DNA of 64,000 nucleotides from positions 1 through 64,000 of the forward strand of contig NZ_JAODLR010000006.1 of the NCBI RefSeq assembly GCF_025960875.1. The letters are read 5' to 3'. The notes beneath the pieces were generated by a model, which ran no database searches, was not told where the DNA came from, and saw nothing but the letters and a program-made list of their open reading frames with translations. Shown one piece after another: positions 16,240 through 25,716 of the stretch. Origin of the DNA: Crystallibacter permensis. GTDB lineage: Bacteria; Actinomycetota; Actinomycetes; Actinomycetales; Micrococcaceae. Every line of letters begins with the position of its first letter. Position 1 is the first letter of the stretch. The position numbers and the translations under genes were made by a program.

Positions 16240-16842
16240 ATGGCTACTCTCACCCCCGTGCCGCAGTGGTATCTGTTCGACTACGGCATGGTGATTTCCA
16301 CCGCCCCGGAAGAAGCGGATTGGCTGGCGCTGGAAGAGGCGGCAGGCCTGAATCTGCGGCATACGGACAGCGCTTACTGGCTTCACCGGCTGGAGTATGA
16401 CGAGGGTCGGCTCTCCTCGAGAGAGTACTGGGCACGGGTTGTCGGCTCGGCAGTCTCCGAGGGCAGGGCAATGGAACTGGATTCACTGGACGCGATCCAG
16501 TGGTCACACCTGAATCTGGACACGCTCGATGTCCTGGATCTGCTCAGTTCCCGCACCGCGCAGCTGGCAGTGCTGTCCAATATGCCGCTGGCCATGGCAG
16601 ACGAATTCTCTTCCGCAGCATGGACCCGGTACTTTTCGCAGTGCTTTTACAGCTCCCGGATCGGCAAGGTCAAGCCCAATCCCGGCGCCTTCCAGCACGT
16701 GCTCTCAACCTTGAACGCGGATCCGTCCGCGATCGTCTTCATCGACGACAAGGCCGAAAACATTGCGGCCGCCGCCTCGCTTGGAATGATCACCGTGCAC
16801 CACATCCCGGATACCGACCTGCTGCGCGAGCTGGGACTTTAG
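16240..16842 (+). CDS. HAD family hydrolase
   Basis: A 200-residue haloacid-dehalogenase-like phosphatase, subfamily IA. Motif I is LFDYGMVIS near residues 12-20 (nucleophilic Asp; DxG rather than DxD, as in the YihX sugar-phosphatase branch), motif II is AVLSNMPLA near 110, motif III is the Lys in IGKVKPNP near 140, and motif IV is VFIDDKAENI near 166. A small helical cap lies between motifs I and II. Probable small phosphate-ester phosphatase, substrate unknown. It faces the DedA gene with only seven bases between the two stops. Confidence 0.85.
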   Translation: MATLTPVPQWYLFDYGMVISTAPEEADWLALEEAAGLNLRHTDSAYWLHRLEYDEGRLSSREYWARVVGSAVSEGRAMELDSLDAIQWSHLNLDTLDVLDLLSSRTAQLAVLSNMPLAMADEFSSAAWTRYFSQCFYSSRIGKVKPNPGAFQHVLSTLNADPSAIVFIDDKAENIAAAASLGMITVHHIPDTDLLRELGL

Positions 16843-16849
16843 CTAGGAG

Positions 16850-17530
16850 TCAGGAAGCGGAATTCCGGCTGTTGCGGATCTTCACAATCTTGGAAATGAG
16901 CCAATAGGCACCCAAAATGACCACTGCGGCAATGACGATCTTCTGGAAGATGTCCGCGTACTGCTCCACAAAGTGCCAGTTTTCGCCGAGGTAGAACCCG
17001 GCAAGCACAAAGATAGTGTTCCAGATCAGGCTGCCGGCCGTGGTCAGGAGCAGGAACTTCCACACCGGCATTCGTTCAATACCGGCCGGAATGGAAATCA
17101 GGGACCGGAAGATCGGGATCATCCGACCGAAGAAGACTGCCTTGTAACCGTGCCGGTTGAACCAGGCTTCTACCTTTTCGACATCCTCGACGTCGACCAG
17201 CGGCAGTTTGTCCGCAATGGCATACATCCGCCGGCGGCCCAGCCAGGCGCCAAGCCCGTAGAGCAGCCAGGCCCCGAGCACAGAGCCCAGTGTGGTCCAC
17301 AGCAGCGCCTCGATCAGCGTGAAGTTACCCCGGCTGGCGGTGAAACCGGCCAGCGGCAGGATGACCTCGCTGGGAAGCGGCGGGAAGAGGTTTTCCAACG
17401 CGATGGCCAGACCCGCACCGGGAGCCCCGATGGTCTCCATCATGTTCACGGCCCACTGGGCCACGCCCGTGAGGTTCGCGGCGGAGTCGGTGGACTGGGC
17501 GGAAACAGCGGCGGGGAAATGGATGCTCAT
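16850..17530 (-). CDS. DedA family membrane protein
   Basis: A 226-residue polytopic membrane protein of the DedA/VTT family; members scramble or recycle undecaprenyl phosphate and other lipids. Family landmarks are ENLFPPLPSEVILPLAGF near residues 46-63 and FFGRMIPIFRSLISIPAG near 133-150, which carry the essential acidic and Arg residues. The last cytoplasmic stretch (KIVKIRNSRNSAS) is basic. GAAGG about four bases before the ATG is a ribosome site. It is convergent with the HAD gene and probably monocistronic. Confidence 0.9.
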   Translation of the reverse strand: MSIHFPAAVSAQSTDSAANLTGVAQWAVNMMETIGAPGAGLAIALENLFPPLPSEVILPLAGFTASRGNFTLIEALLWTTLGSVLGAWLLYGLGAWLGRRRMYAIADKLPLVDVEDVEKVEAWFNRHGYKAVFFGRMIPIFRSLISIPAGIERMPVWKFLLLTTAGSLIWNTIFVLAGFYLGENWHFVEQYADIFQKIVIAAVVILGAYWLISKIVKIRNSRNSAS

Positions 17531-17604
17531 GATGCCTTCAAGTGTGCCCTACGCTTCTCCGCTTCGCCGAACGCCACATCTGTACCGTGACGAAGACCAC
17601 GGAC

Positions 17605-18240
17605 TCAGCTCAGGGCTTTGACCAGGTGCGGCAGCAGTGCCCGGAAGGCCTGCCCGCGGTGGCTGATGGCGTTCTTTTCCTCCGGCGACAGTTCGGCACA
17701 GCTGCGGTCCATGCCCTCGGGCTGGAGGATCGGGTCATAGCCGAAGCCGCTGGCGCCGCGCGGTTCGGTCAGGAGCGTTCCGCGAAGCCTGCCCTCCACC
17801 ACGGCGTTCATATCGGCCGAGACAACGCTCGCCGCGCAGACGAAGGACGCCGCGCGGTGTTCCGGTCCGATGTCTTCGAGCTGGGCCAGCAGGAGCTTCA
17901 GGTTGGCGGCGTCATCGCCGTGCAAACCGGCCCAGCGGGCCGAAAAGATGCCCGGAGCCCCGCCGAGGACATCGACTTCAAGGCCGGAATCATCGGCGAC
18001 GGCGACCAACCCGGTCGCTTCCGCCACGGCCCGTGCCTTGAGCAGGGAGTTCTCTTCGAAGCTGACCCCGGTTTCCTTCACATCGGGCACGCCGGCGGTG
18101 GCTGCGTCGATAACCTGGGTGTCGACGTCGAGACCGGGGACTTGTCCTCGCAGCAACTCACGCAGTTCACGCAGCTTGCCGGGGTTCCTGGTGGCCAGGA
18201 CCAGGCGGGCTGCACCTTCGTGCTGAGCCGAGCCGCTCAT
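17605..18240 (-). CDS. rdgB: RdgB/HAM1 family non-canonical purine NTP pyrophosphatase
   Basis: A 211-residue house-cleaning enzyme that hydrolyses XTP, dITP and ITP to monophosphates so they are not built into nucleic acids. Motifs are [18 protein letters not shown] at residues 13-30, [21 protein letters not shown] (Glu/Lys of the active site) near 65, ADDSGLEVD near 88, and SGFGYDPIL and HRGQAF near the C-terminus. The start overlaps the rph stop as ATGA. It is the last gene of the murI-MBL-rph-rdgB cluster. Confidence 0.95.
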   Translation of the reverse strand: MSGSAQHEGAARLVLATRNPGKLRELRELLRGQVPGLDVDTQVIDAATAGVPDVKETGVSFEENSLLKARAVAEATGLVAVADDSGLEVDVLGGAPGIFSARWAGLHGDDAANLKLLLAQLEDIGPEHRAASFVCAASVVSADMNAVVEGRLRGTLLTEPRGASGFGYDPILQPEGMDRSCAELSPEEKNAISHRGQAFRALLPHLVKALS

Positions 18241-19007
18241 GCACTCTCCCCTAGCGTCTCGCGCTGGATCTGAGCCAGTTCGACGGTGCCCGCGAGAGCG
18301 AGATCCAACAGGGCGTTCAATTCGTCCCGGTCAAACGGCGCGCCCTCCGCGGTGCCCTGGACTTCGACGAACTTTCCGGACCCGGTAACGACGACGTTCA
18401 TGTCCGTCTCGGCGCGCACATCTTCCACGTAGGGCAGATCGAGCATGGGCACGCCGTCGATGATGCCCACGCTGACTGCTGCCACCGTATCGATCAGCGG
18501 CTGGGCATTGCGGGCCACGAGCTTGTTTTCCTTGGCCCAGCGCAACGCGTCGGCCAGCGCCACATAGGCCCCGGTGATCGCAGCGGTACGGGTTCCGCCG
18601 TCGGCCTGCAGGACGTCGCAGTCCAGCACGATGGTGTTTTCGCCCAGGGCCTTGAGGTCAATGATGGAGCGCAGGGAACGGCCGATCAGCCGCGAAATCT
18701 CGTGGGTGCGGCCGCCGATCTTGCCCTTGACGGATTCGCGGTCGGAGCGGGTGTTCGTGGCACGGGGCAGCATGGCGTATTCAGCGGTGACCCAGCCACG
18801 GCCTTCGCCCTTGAGCCAGCGCGGCACGCCTTGGGTCAGGGACGCGGTGCACAGCACCCGCGTGTTGCCGAATTCGATCAGCGCCGAGCCTTCGGCCTGG
18901 TTGGACCAGCCCCGGGTAATGCTGATGGGCCGCAGCTGGTCCGGTGTGCGTCCATCGGCACGGACGATGGCGGTGGGCAGGGCTGAGCTCGAATCAACTG
19001 AAGTCAT
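18237..19007 (-). CDS. rph: Ribonuclease PH
   Basis: A 256-residue phosphorolytic 3'-5' exoribonuclease that trims tRNA 3' ends. Typical motifs are [17 protein letters not shown] near residues 18-34, [20 protein letters not shown]-like text near 50-70, [16 protein letters not shown] near 77-92 and [14 protein letters not shown] near 185. The length fits the family. A TAAGCT hexamer six bases before the ATG predicts a leaderless start even though murI and the hydrolase gene lie upstream on the same strand. The stop overlaps the rdgB start. Confidence 0.95.
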   Translation of the reverse strand: MTSVDSSSALPTAIVRADGRTPDQLRPISITRGWSNQAEGSALIEFGNTRVLCTASLTQGVPRWLKGEGRGWVTAEYAMLPRATNTRSDRESVKGKIGGRTHEISRLIGRSLRSIIDLKALGENTIVLDCDVLQADGGTRTAAITGAYVALADALRWAKENKLVARNAQPLIDTVAAVSVGIIDGVPMLDLPYVEDVRAETDMNVVVTGSGKFVEVQGTAEGAPFDRDELNALLDLALAGTVELAQIQRETLGESA

Positions 19008-19013
19008 GAATCC

Positions 19014-19019
19014 AGCTTA
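19014..19019 (-). promoter_or_regulatory. -10-like TAAGCT before rph
   Basis: On the minus strand TAAGCT is followed by six bases (GGATTC) and then the rph ATG. It would allow transcription of rph-rdgB separately from murI. Confidence 0.5.
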
Positions 19020-19035
19020 TCCGCACGGCCAACGC

Positions 19036-19826
19036 TCAGACGACGTAGCTGACTCCGGCCACGGCCACGGCCAAACCGCCCGAGTAGGTCTCACGGGCTT
19101 CTTCGACCGTGCGCACGGAATCGTTCCACACCGGCAGATGGGTCAGCAGCAGCCGGCTGACATTGGCCTTGGTCGCCGCGGCACCGGCCCGCTTTCCCGT
19201 CAGGTGGATTCCTTCAATGGCGTCATCTCGGCCCTCATGGTAGGCCGCCTCGCAGAGAAACATATCCGAATCCTGAGCCGCTTCGACCAGTGCGTCGCAG
19301 CTGTCCGTGTCGCCGGAATAGGTCAGGATCTTTGTGACCGGACCGTTGGGGCCCGGCTCGGTGGCCTCGACGCGCATGGCGTACGCCTCGTCCACCGGGT
19401 GGCGCACGGCGTACGGGGTGATGGTGAAGGGGCCCAGCTTAACGCTTTCCCGGTCCGTCCAGTTGTGAAAGTCGAACTCTTCGTGCATGCCCGGGTCCAG
19501 CTCGAGTCCGTAGGCTGTGGCCATACGGTCCGCGGTGGCGGCCGGCCCCCACACCGGGATGCGGCCCTTTGACCAGCCGTCCGGGTTCCAGCGCACGGCA
19601 ACATGCAGTCCGCACAGATCCATGCAATGGTCCGGATGCAGGTGGCTCAGGAAGATCGCGTCGATGTCTTCCAAGTCCATGTAACGCTGTGCCGTTCCCA
19701 GCGCACCGTTGCCCAGGTCCAGCAGGATCCGCCAGGTCCTTTCGCCGTCGTGAGCCGACACCAGATAGCAGGAAGCAGGTGACAGCGGGCCCGGGAAGGA
19801 ACCGGTGCATCCGATAATGGTCAGGT

Positions 19827-19830
<4 letters not shown>
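19036..19830 (-). CDS. MBL-fold hydrolase, Rv1339-like (cyclic-nucleotide phosphodiesterase family)
   Basis: A 264-residue metallo-beta-lactamase-fold protein with the metal motif [11 protein letters not shown] near residues 60-70, a later [13 protein letters not shown] near 165 and a C-terminal LLTHLPVW. The order murI, this gene, rph, rdgB is the same as Rv1338-Rv1341 in M. tuberculosis. Rv1339 is reported there as an atypical class II cAMP phosphodiesterase, so cAMP turnover is a possible role; sequence alone would also allow an RNase Z-like or lactonase role. Its ATG overlaps the murI stop. Confidence 0.82.
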
Positions 19831-20807
<977 letters not shown>

Positions 20808-20912
20808 GATCTAACGAGGATAAGTCCTGGCCGTGCTATTGCAGAACTTCCGTGCAACAGCTGTAAGCCATCTCACAGTCCGATGACGCTGCACGAAGCC
20901 CGCCGGCGGACC

Positions 20913-21488
20913 TCAACTGCCCGATTCGGGCCTGCCCAGCCCGTCCAGCAACGCCTGCATCAAGGTCTCCTGCAGCCAGGTCATGAAGTTGTAGACCAGG
21001 GCCAGGTAGGTGTCCAGATCCTCGGCCTGGGACCAGTCGTCAATGCCGTGCAGGGCCTGGGCGTCTTCATCCGTTTCGATCTTGAGCCGGTCCGCCAGCA
21101 CCAGCCGCACATCATTGACCGCGCGGGCGAAGAGCCGGGCCTGCTCGGCAGTCAGCTGGACGTGGCTCTGCTCCAGCAGCAGCGAGCTGGCGCGCAGCGC
21201 CGCCACTTTGTCTTCCCGCAGGGAACGTTCGGTGAGCCGGCGGAACTCGAGCGCCTCGCCGTCGTCGTTCTTCACCGCATCCGGCAGCAGGCGCAGCAGG
21301 GCGCTGTCCTCGGGCTTGACGGCCTTGCTGTCCAGCCCGACCATTGCTGCCAGCGGGTCCTCGTCGGCGATCCCCTCGCGCTCAAGCATGCTGATGATGT
21401 CCTCGAACAGGCGGCGGATCAGATCCCGCTCCGCTGCTTCCAGCTCGCCGGTAATGCCCTTGCGCGTGTTCCTGAATGCCTTGGCCAT
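20913..21488 (-). CDS. DUF2017 family protein
   Basis: A 191-residue, mostly helical, acidic soluble protein of unknown function (MAKAFRNTRKGITGELEAAE start; many Leu and Glu). It follows clpS by two bases, as Rv1332 follows Rv1331 in mycobacteria, so it is almost certainly cotranscribed with clpS and may act in the same proteolysis pathway. I start it at ATG 21488; the frame opens 12 codons further into clpS, but those residues are not typical. Confidence 0.85.
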   Translation of the reverse strand: MAKAFRNTRKGITGELEAAERDLIRRLFEDIISMLEREGIADEDPLAAMVGLDSKAVKPEDSALLRLLPDAVKNDDGEALEFRRLTERSLREDKVAALRASSLLLEQSHVQLTAEQARLFARAVNDVRLVLADRLKIETDEDAQALHGIDDWSQAEDLDTYLALVYNFMTWLQETLMQALLDGLGRPESGS

Positions 21489-21490
21489 AC

Positions 21491-21844
21491 TTACGCCTGG
21501 TCCGCCTTCTGGTACGTGGCCCATAGGCCGAATGAATGCATTGCCACGGTGTCCCGCTCCGCCTTTTCCCGGCTGCCGCTGGCCACCGCCGACTTGCCCT
21601 GCTGGTGCACCTCGAGCATCAGCTTGTTGGCCTTGGCTTCCGAGTAGCCGAAGTAGCTTTGGAAGACGTAGCTGACATAGCTCATGAGGTTGACCGGATC
21701 ATTCCAGACAATGACCACCCAGGGCACGTCCGTTGCGGAGAGCTCCTCGACTTCGGCGTCCCGGGCAGTTTCTGCTTCGGCGTCGACGATAGTGTTGACC
21801 ACCACCGCGGGCAGGGCGAAATCAGGGTAAATGCTCGACGTCAT
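21491..21844 (-). CDS. clpS: ATP-dependent Clp protease adaptor ClpS
   Basis: A 117-residue adaptor that hands N-degron substrates to the ClpA/C unfoldase. The core starts at VPWVVIVWNDPVNLMSYV near residues 40-57, with FGYSEAKANKLMLEVHQQGKS forming the binding helix region, and ERDTVAMHSFGLWAT at the end. The N-terminal 38 residues are an acidic flexible arm. I start at ATG 21844 because TACAAT, an excellent -10 hexamer, lies seven bases before it. A GTG seven codons upstream is possible but would overlap that hexamer. Divergent from pncB across 87 bases. Confidence 0.9.
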   Translation of the reverse strand: MTSSIYPDFALPAVVVNTIVDAEAETARDAEVEELSATDVPWVVIVWNDPVNLMSYVSYVFQSYFGYSEAKANKLMLEVHQQGKSAVASGSREKAERDTVAMHSFGLWATYQKADQA

Positions 21845-21851
21845 GACTTCC

Positions 21852-21857
21852 ATTGTA
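21852..21857 (-). promoter_or_regulatory. -10 box TACAAT before clpS
   Basis: TACAAT, a near-consensus -10, is seven bases upstream of the chosen clpS ATG. This supports a leaderless clpS-DUF2017 transcript and rules against the upstream GTG start. Confidence 0.55.
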
Positions 21858-21918
21858 GGCTTCACGACTCCCCGCGCCGCTTTGGCCGTGCCGGGTACTC
21901 AGACGGCGAACACCGGAT

Positions 21919-21924
21919 TAGAGT
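21919..21924 (+). promoter_or_regulatory. -10-like TAGAGT before pncB
   Basis: TAGAGT lies seven bases before the pncB GTG. With the clpS box it forms a divergent pair of leaderless-type promoters only about 60 bases apart. Confidence 0.45.
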
Positions 21925-21931
21925 TTGTGAT

Positions 21932-23272
21932 GTGAGTACCGAATCCGGCTGGGTTCCTCCCAGCACGTCCTTGTATACCGACCATTACGAGCTGACCATG
22001 TTGCAGGCCGCCCTGCGCTCCGGAGCTGCCCACCGGCGCTCCGTCTTCGAAGCGTTCGCCCGCAGGCTGCCGGACGGCCGCCGCTACGGCGTGGTTGCCG
22101 GCACCGGCCGGATTCTTGAGGGCATCCAGAACTTCACTTTCCCCGAAGCCCAGCTCGATTTCCTGGCCCGTACCAACGTGGTCGACTCCCCCACTCTCGA
22201 CTGGCTGGCGGATTTCAAGTTCAGCGGGGACATTTACGGCTATGCCGAAGGGGAAGCCTACTTTCCGTACTCGCCCATCCTCATCGTCGAAGCTTCCTTC
22301 GCCGAAGCCTGTGTGCTCGAAACCTTCATCCTCTCCGCACTGAACCATGACAGCGCCATCGCCTCGGCAGCGTCCCGGATGACCAGCGCGGCCGGCGCCC
22401 GGCCCTGCATCGAGATGGGTTCGCGGCGCACGCAGGAAGAATCCGCCGTGGCCGCGGCTCGCGCAGCGGTGATCGCGGGGTTCGCCAGCACCTCCAACCT
22501 GGAGGCGGGCTTCCGCTACGGCATCAAGACCGTGGGAACCGCTGCCCATTCCTTCACCCTGCTCCATGACAGCGAGCGGGCGGCCTTTGAGGCCCAACTC
22601 GCTTCCCTTGGCAAGGGCACCACGCTGCTGGTGGATACATACGACGTCGAAAATGCCGTCCGGACGGCCGTTGAACTCGCCGGCCCGGAGCTCGGCGGCG
22701 TGCGGCTGGACTCCGGCGATCTGGTCACCCAGGCCCAGTGGGTCCGCAAGCTGCTGGACGATCTGGGCAACCACAACACGCATATCACCGTCACGTCTGA
22801 CCTGGATGAGTTCGCGATCGCGGCCCTGGCCTCCGCCCCGGTGGACTCCTACGGTGTAGGCACGGAACTGGTCACCGGTTCCGGAGCCCCGACGGCGAGC
22901 ATGGTGTACAAGCTGGTTAGCCGCGACGACGACAACGGAAACCCGGTGCCGGTGGCAAAGGCGGCCAAAAACAAGGTCTCCGTCGGCGGACGCAAATACG
23001 CCCTGCGCCGGCTCAATGAACGCGGCACCGCCACCGCGGAAATCGTCGGCATCGGCCACCGGCCGAAGGACGACGGCAATGACCGCGCGCTGATCGAACA
23101 GTTCATGAAGAACGGCGAGCTGCTGCCGGGCTGGACCGGTGCCGAAGGCGTCGAACGTGCGGCCGAGCGGCACCACAAGTCAATGGCCGAGCTGCCCGGC
23201 ACCATCCGCCGCCTGCAGCGCGGCGATGCGGTAATTCCCACTGAGTTCGAGGAGTTTGAGGAGGAATCATGA
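21932..23272 (+). CDS. pncB: Nicotinate phosphoribosyltransferase
   Basis: A 446-residue NAD-salvage enzyme that joins nicotinate to PRPP to give nicotinate mononucleotide. Typical stretches are TSLYTDHYELTMLQAAL near residues 11-27, EMGSRRTQEESAV near 160-172, GTAAHSFTLLH near 200-210, VDTYDVENAV near 235 and VRLDSGDL near 257. The frame is open far upstream, but family similarity begins at GTG 21932 (VSTESGWVPPSTSLYTD). It overlaps pncA by ATGA, so the two salvage steps are translationally coupled. M. tuberculosis pncB1 is also divergent from clpS. Confidence 0.95.
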   Translation: MSTESGWVPPSTSLYTDHYELTMLQAALRSGAAHRRSVFEAFARRLPDGRRYGVVAGTGRILEGIQNFTFPEAQLDFLARTNVVDSPTLDWLADFKFSGDIYGYAEGEAYFPYSPILIVEASFAEACVLETFILSALNHDSAIASAASRMTSAAGARPCIEMGSRRTQEESAVAAARAAVIAGFASTSNLEAGFRYGIKTVGTAAHSFTLLHDSERAAFEAQLASLGKGTTLLVDTYDVENAVRTAVELAGPELGGVRLDSGDLVTQAQWVRKLLDDLGNHNTHITVTSDLDEFAIAALASAPVDSYGVGTELVTGSGAPTASMVYKLVSRDDDNGNPVPVAKAAKNKVSVGGRKYALRRLNERGTATAEIVGIGHRPKDDGNDRALIEQFMKNGELLPGWTGAEGVERAAERHHKSMAELPGTIRRLQRGDAVIPTEFEEFEEES

Positions 23273-23901
23273 CCCGTGCACTGGTAATTGTGGATGTGCA
23301 GAACGATTTCTGCGAAGGTGGCTCGATGGGTGTCGACGGCGGCGCCCGGGTTGCTGCGGACCTGAGCGAGCATCTTGAGGCCCACGGCATCAACTACGAC
23401 TTCGTGGTGGCGACCCAGGACTGGCATATCGATCCGGGGACGCATTTCTCCGAAACGCCGGACTTTGTCGACAGCTGGCCGCCGCATTGCGTGGCCGGCA
23501 CCAAGGGCGCGCAACTGCACCCGGACCTGGACACCGACGAGATCGACGCCTACTTCCGCAAGGGCGCCTATGCGGCGGCCTACTCCGGCTTCGAGGGCCT
23601 GCTTGCCCCGGAAGACGAGGTGGCCACCGGCGACCTGGAGGACGACGGCGACGAGGACGATGCGGAGGTACTCAGCCTGGATGACTGGCTGCGCCAGAAC
23701 GAGGTGGACGAAGTGGTGGTCGCAGGCATCGCCACGGACTATTGCGTCCGCGCCACCGCCCTGGACGCTGTGCAGGCCGGCTACTCGACGTCAGTCCTGC
23801 TGGATCTGACGGCGGGTATCAACGAGGAGCGGGTGGCCGAAACCATCGCGGAGCTCGAAGACAACGGTATCGAGGTAGTCCAGGAACAGGTTCAGAACTG
23901 A
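23269..23901 (+). CDS. pncA: Nicotinamidase (isochorismatase family)
   Basis: Deamidates nicotinamide to nicotinate, feeding PncB, whose gene overlaps it. The triad is visible: Asp in LVIVDVQNDF (residues 4-13), Lys in YFRKGAYAAAYSGF near 100, and Cys in IATDYCVRATALDA near 160. The metal site is Asp/His in TQDWHIDPGTHF near 49-60. At 210 residues it is about 20 longer than usual. The extra residues are an acidic insert (LEDDGDEDDAEVLSLDDW, near 124-141) between the Lys and Cys motifs. The enzyme family also activates pyrazinamide in mycobacteria. Confidence 0.94.
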   Translation: MTRALVIVDVQNDFCEGGSMGVDGGARVAADLSEHLEAHGINYDFVVATQDWHIDPGTHFSETPDFVDSWPPHCVAGTKGAQLHPDLDTDEIDAYFRKGAYAAAYSGFEGLLAPEDEVATGDLEDDGDEDDAEVLSLDDWLRQNEVDEVVVAGIATDYCVRATALDAVQAGYSTSVLLDLTAGINEERVAETIAELEDNGIEVVQEQVQN

Positions 23902-23934
23902 CCCTGCCAGCAGGGCCTACCTGACGCCTGCTTG

Positions 23935-25716
23935 CTACTTGCGGCCGATAAACCAGTCCTGGAGCTTCTTCAGCCGCTTGTTGAGCTGTTCCTCATTGGC
24001 CTGGGCCACTGCGGGGCCGCCGCAGATCCGGCGCAGTTCGGAATGCACCATGCCGTGCGGCATGCCGGAGCGTGCGGACCACGCCGAAACGTTCTTGGCC
24101 AGCTGGCCGCGCAGTTCCGTCAGCTGCCGGTGGTCCACCACCTGCGGCTCGGGTTCCGCGGCGCCACCGCTGCGCAGGCGTTTGCGGGACTGCTGCTCCT
24201 GCTGGCGCTGGCGCAGCAGCGTGCCCACCTGCTCCGCGTCCAGCAGTCCGGGAATGCCGAGGAAGTCCAGCTCGTCCTCGGACCCGATTTCGCCGCCAGT
24301 GCCGAATTCGCCGCCGTCGAAAAGCACCCGGTCGAACGAAGCCTGGGACTCCAGCGCCTCGTACTTGCCCTTGGTCAGCGAGTCCGAAGCCTTGTCCTCC
24401 CGGTTCGCGGCCTCCATCAGGCCTTCTTCGGGAACGAAGCCCTCGTCATTGTCTTTGTCCGGACGGTCCAGCGCGTGGTCGCGCTCCAGTTCCAACTGGT
24501 TGGCCAGGGCCATCAGGTTGGGCACGGAGGGCAGGAACACCGATGCGGTCTCGCCGCGCGTCCGGGCACGCACAAAGCGTCCGACAGCCTGGGCGAAAAA
24601 CAGCGGCGTCGCGGTGGAGGTGGCATACACGCCCACGGAGAGGCGCGGCACATCAACGCCTTCGGACACCATGCGCACGGCTACCATCCAGCGGCTGTCC
24701 GAGGCAGAGAACTCTTCGATCTTCTCAGAGGCCCCCGCATCATCGGACAGGATCACGGTGGGCGATTCGCCTGTGATACGGCTGAGCTGTCCAGCGTAGG
24801 CACGGGCGTCCTCGTGATCCGTGGCGATCACCAGTCCGCCGGCATCCGGGACGGCGCGGCGGACCTCGGTCAGGCGCTTGTCGGCCGCCGCCAGCACCGA
24901 GGGAATCCACTGCCCCTGCGGGTTCAGCGCGGTCCGCCAGGCCTGCGCAGTGATGTCTTTGGTGACAGCCGCCTCGCCGAGAGAGGCCGCGTATTCTTCG
25001 CCCGCGCTGGTACGCCAGCGCATCTGACCGGAATACGCCATGAACATCACCGGGCGGACCACATGGTCGCGCAGCGCATTGCCGTAGCCGTAGGTGTAGT
25101 CGGACTTCGAGCGGCGGATGCCGTCCTTGTCCTCGGCGTATTCGACGAACGGGATGGCCGCCGTGTCCGAGCGGAAGGGGGTACCGGTCAGGGCCAAGCG
25201 GCGCGTGGCCGGTTCGTATGCCTCGCGGATGCCGTCGCCCCAGCTGAGCGCGTCGCCGCCGTGGTGGATTTCGTCCAGGATGACCAACGTCTTGGCGGCC
25301 TCAGTCTTGGCCCGGTGCAGCATCGGCTTCATCGCCACCTGCGCATAGGTCACAGCGACTCCGATGAAGTCGCGGCCATGGGCGCCGTCGGAATTCTTGA
25401 AGTTCGGATCGATGGACAATCCCACCCGCGCCGCGGCATCGGCCCACTGGCGCTTCAGATGGTCCGTCGGGGCCACGACGACGATGCGGTTGATCGTCCC
25501 GCGCTCCACAAGCTCGGTCGCAACCCGGAGCGCAAACGTGGTCTTACCGGCGCCGGGAGTAGCAACCGCCAGGAAGTCCTGCGGCGCCATGGAGAAGTAC
25601 TTCTCCAGCGCTTCGGCCTGCCACTGGCGCAACTTGGGTGCGGTACCCCAGGCAGCCCGTTCGGGGTAGGCGGGGGGTAGCGCCGGTCCGGAACCGAAGA
25701 GAGTGTCTTGGCTCAT
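23935..25716 (-). CDS. DEAD/DEAH-box helicase (superfamily 2)
   Basis: A 593-residue SF2 helicase. Motif I is ATPGAGKTTFALRVATELV near residues 55-73, motif II is DEIHHGG near 150 (DEIH box), motif III is LALTGTPFRSD near 175, and the second RecA-like domain carries MVSEGVDVPRLSVGVYAT and the arginine-finger motif QAVGRFVRARTRGE. No nuclease or methylase domain accompanies it, so it is not obviously a restriction subunit. Its start overlaps the stop of the upstream MFS gene (ATGA). Role in nucleic-acid metabolism inferred only from family. Confidence 0.88.
   Translation of the reverse strand: MSQDTLFGSGPALPPAYPERAAWGTAPKLRQWQAEALEKYFSMAPQDFLAVATPGAGKTTFALRVATELVERGTINRIVVVAPTDHLKRQWADAAARVGLSIDPNFKNSDGAHGRDFIGVAVTYAQVAMKPMLHRAKTEAAKTLVILDEIHHGGDALSWGDGIREAYEPATRRLALTGTPFRSDTAAIPFVEYAEDKDGIRRSKSDYTYGYGNALRDHVVRPVMFMAYSGQMRWRTSAGEEYAASLGEAAVTKDITAQAWRTALNPQGQWIPSVLAAADKRLTEVRRAVPDAGGLVIATDHEDARAYAGQLSRITGESPTVILSDDAGASEKIEEFSASDSRWMVAVRMVSEGVDVPRLSVGVYATSTATPLFFAQAVGRFVRARTRGETASVFLPSVPNLMALANQLELERDHALDRPDKDNDEGFVPEEGLMEAANREDKASDSLTKGKYEALESQASFDRVLFDGGEFGTGGEIGSEDELDFLGIPGLLDAEQVGTLLRQRQQEQQSRKRLRSGGAAEPEPQVVDHRQLTELRGQLAKNVSAWSARSGMPHGMVHSELRRICGGPAVAQANEEQLNKRLKKLQDWFIGRK

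Noticed and set aside
21845-21865. Upstream GTG start of clpS
   Set aside because: It would overlap the TACAAT -10 box that sits seven bases before ATG 21844, and the extra residues are not conserved in ClpS.
23902-23915. Small CCCTG/CAGGG hairpin after pncA
   Set aside because: Only five base pairs and no T-tract; not strong enough to call a terminator.
23935-25716. Helicase as a restriction-modification or phage-defence component
   Set aside because: No methylase, nuclease or specificity subunit is next to it; it is coupled to an MFS transporter gene.
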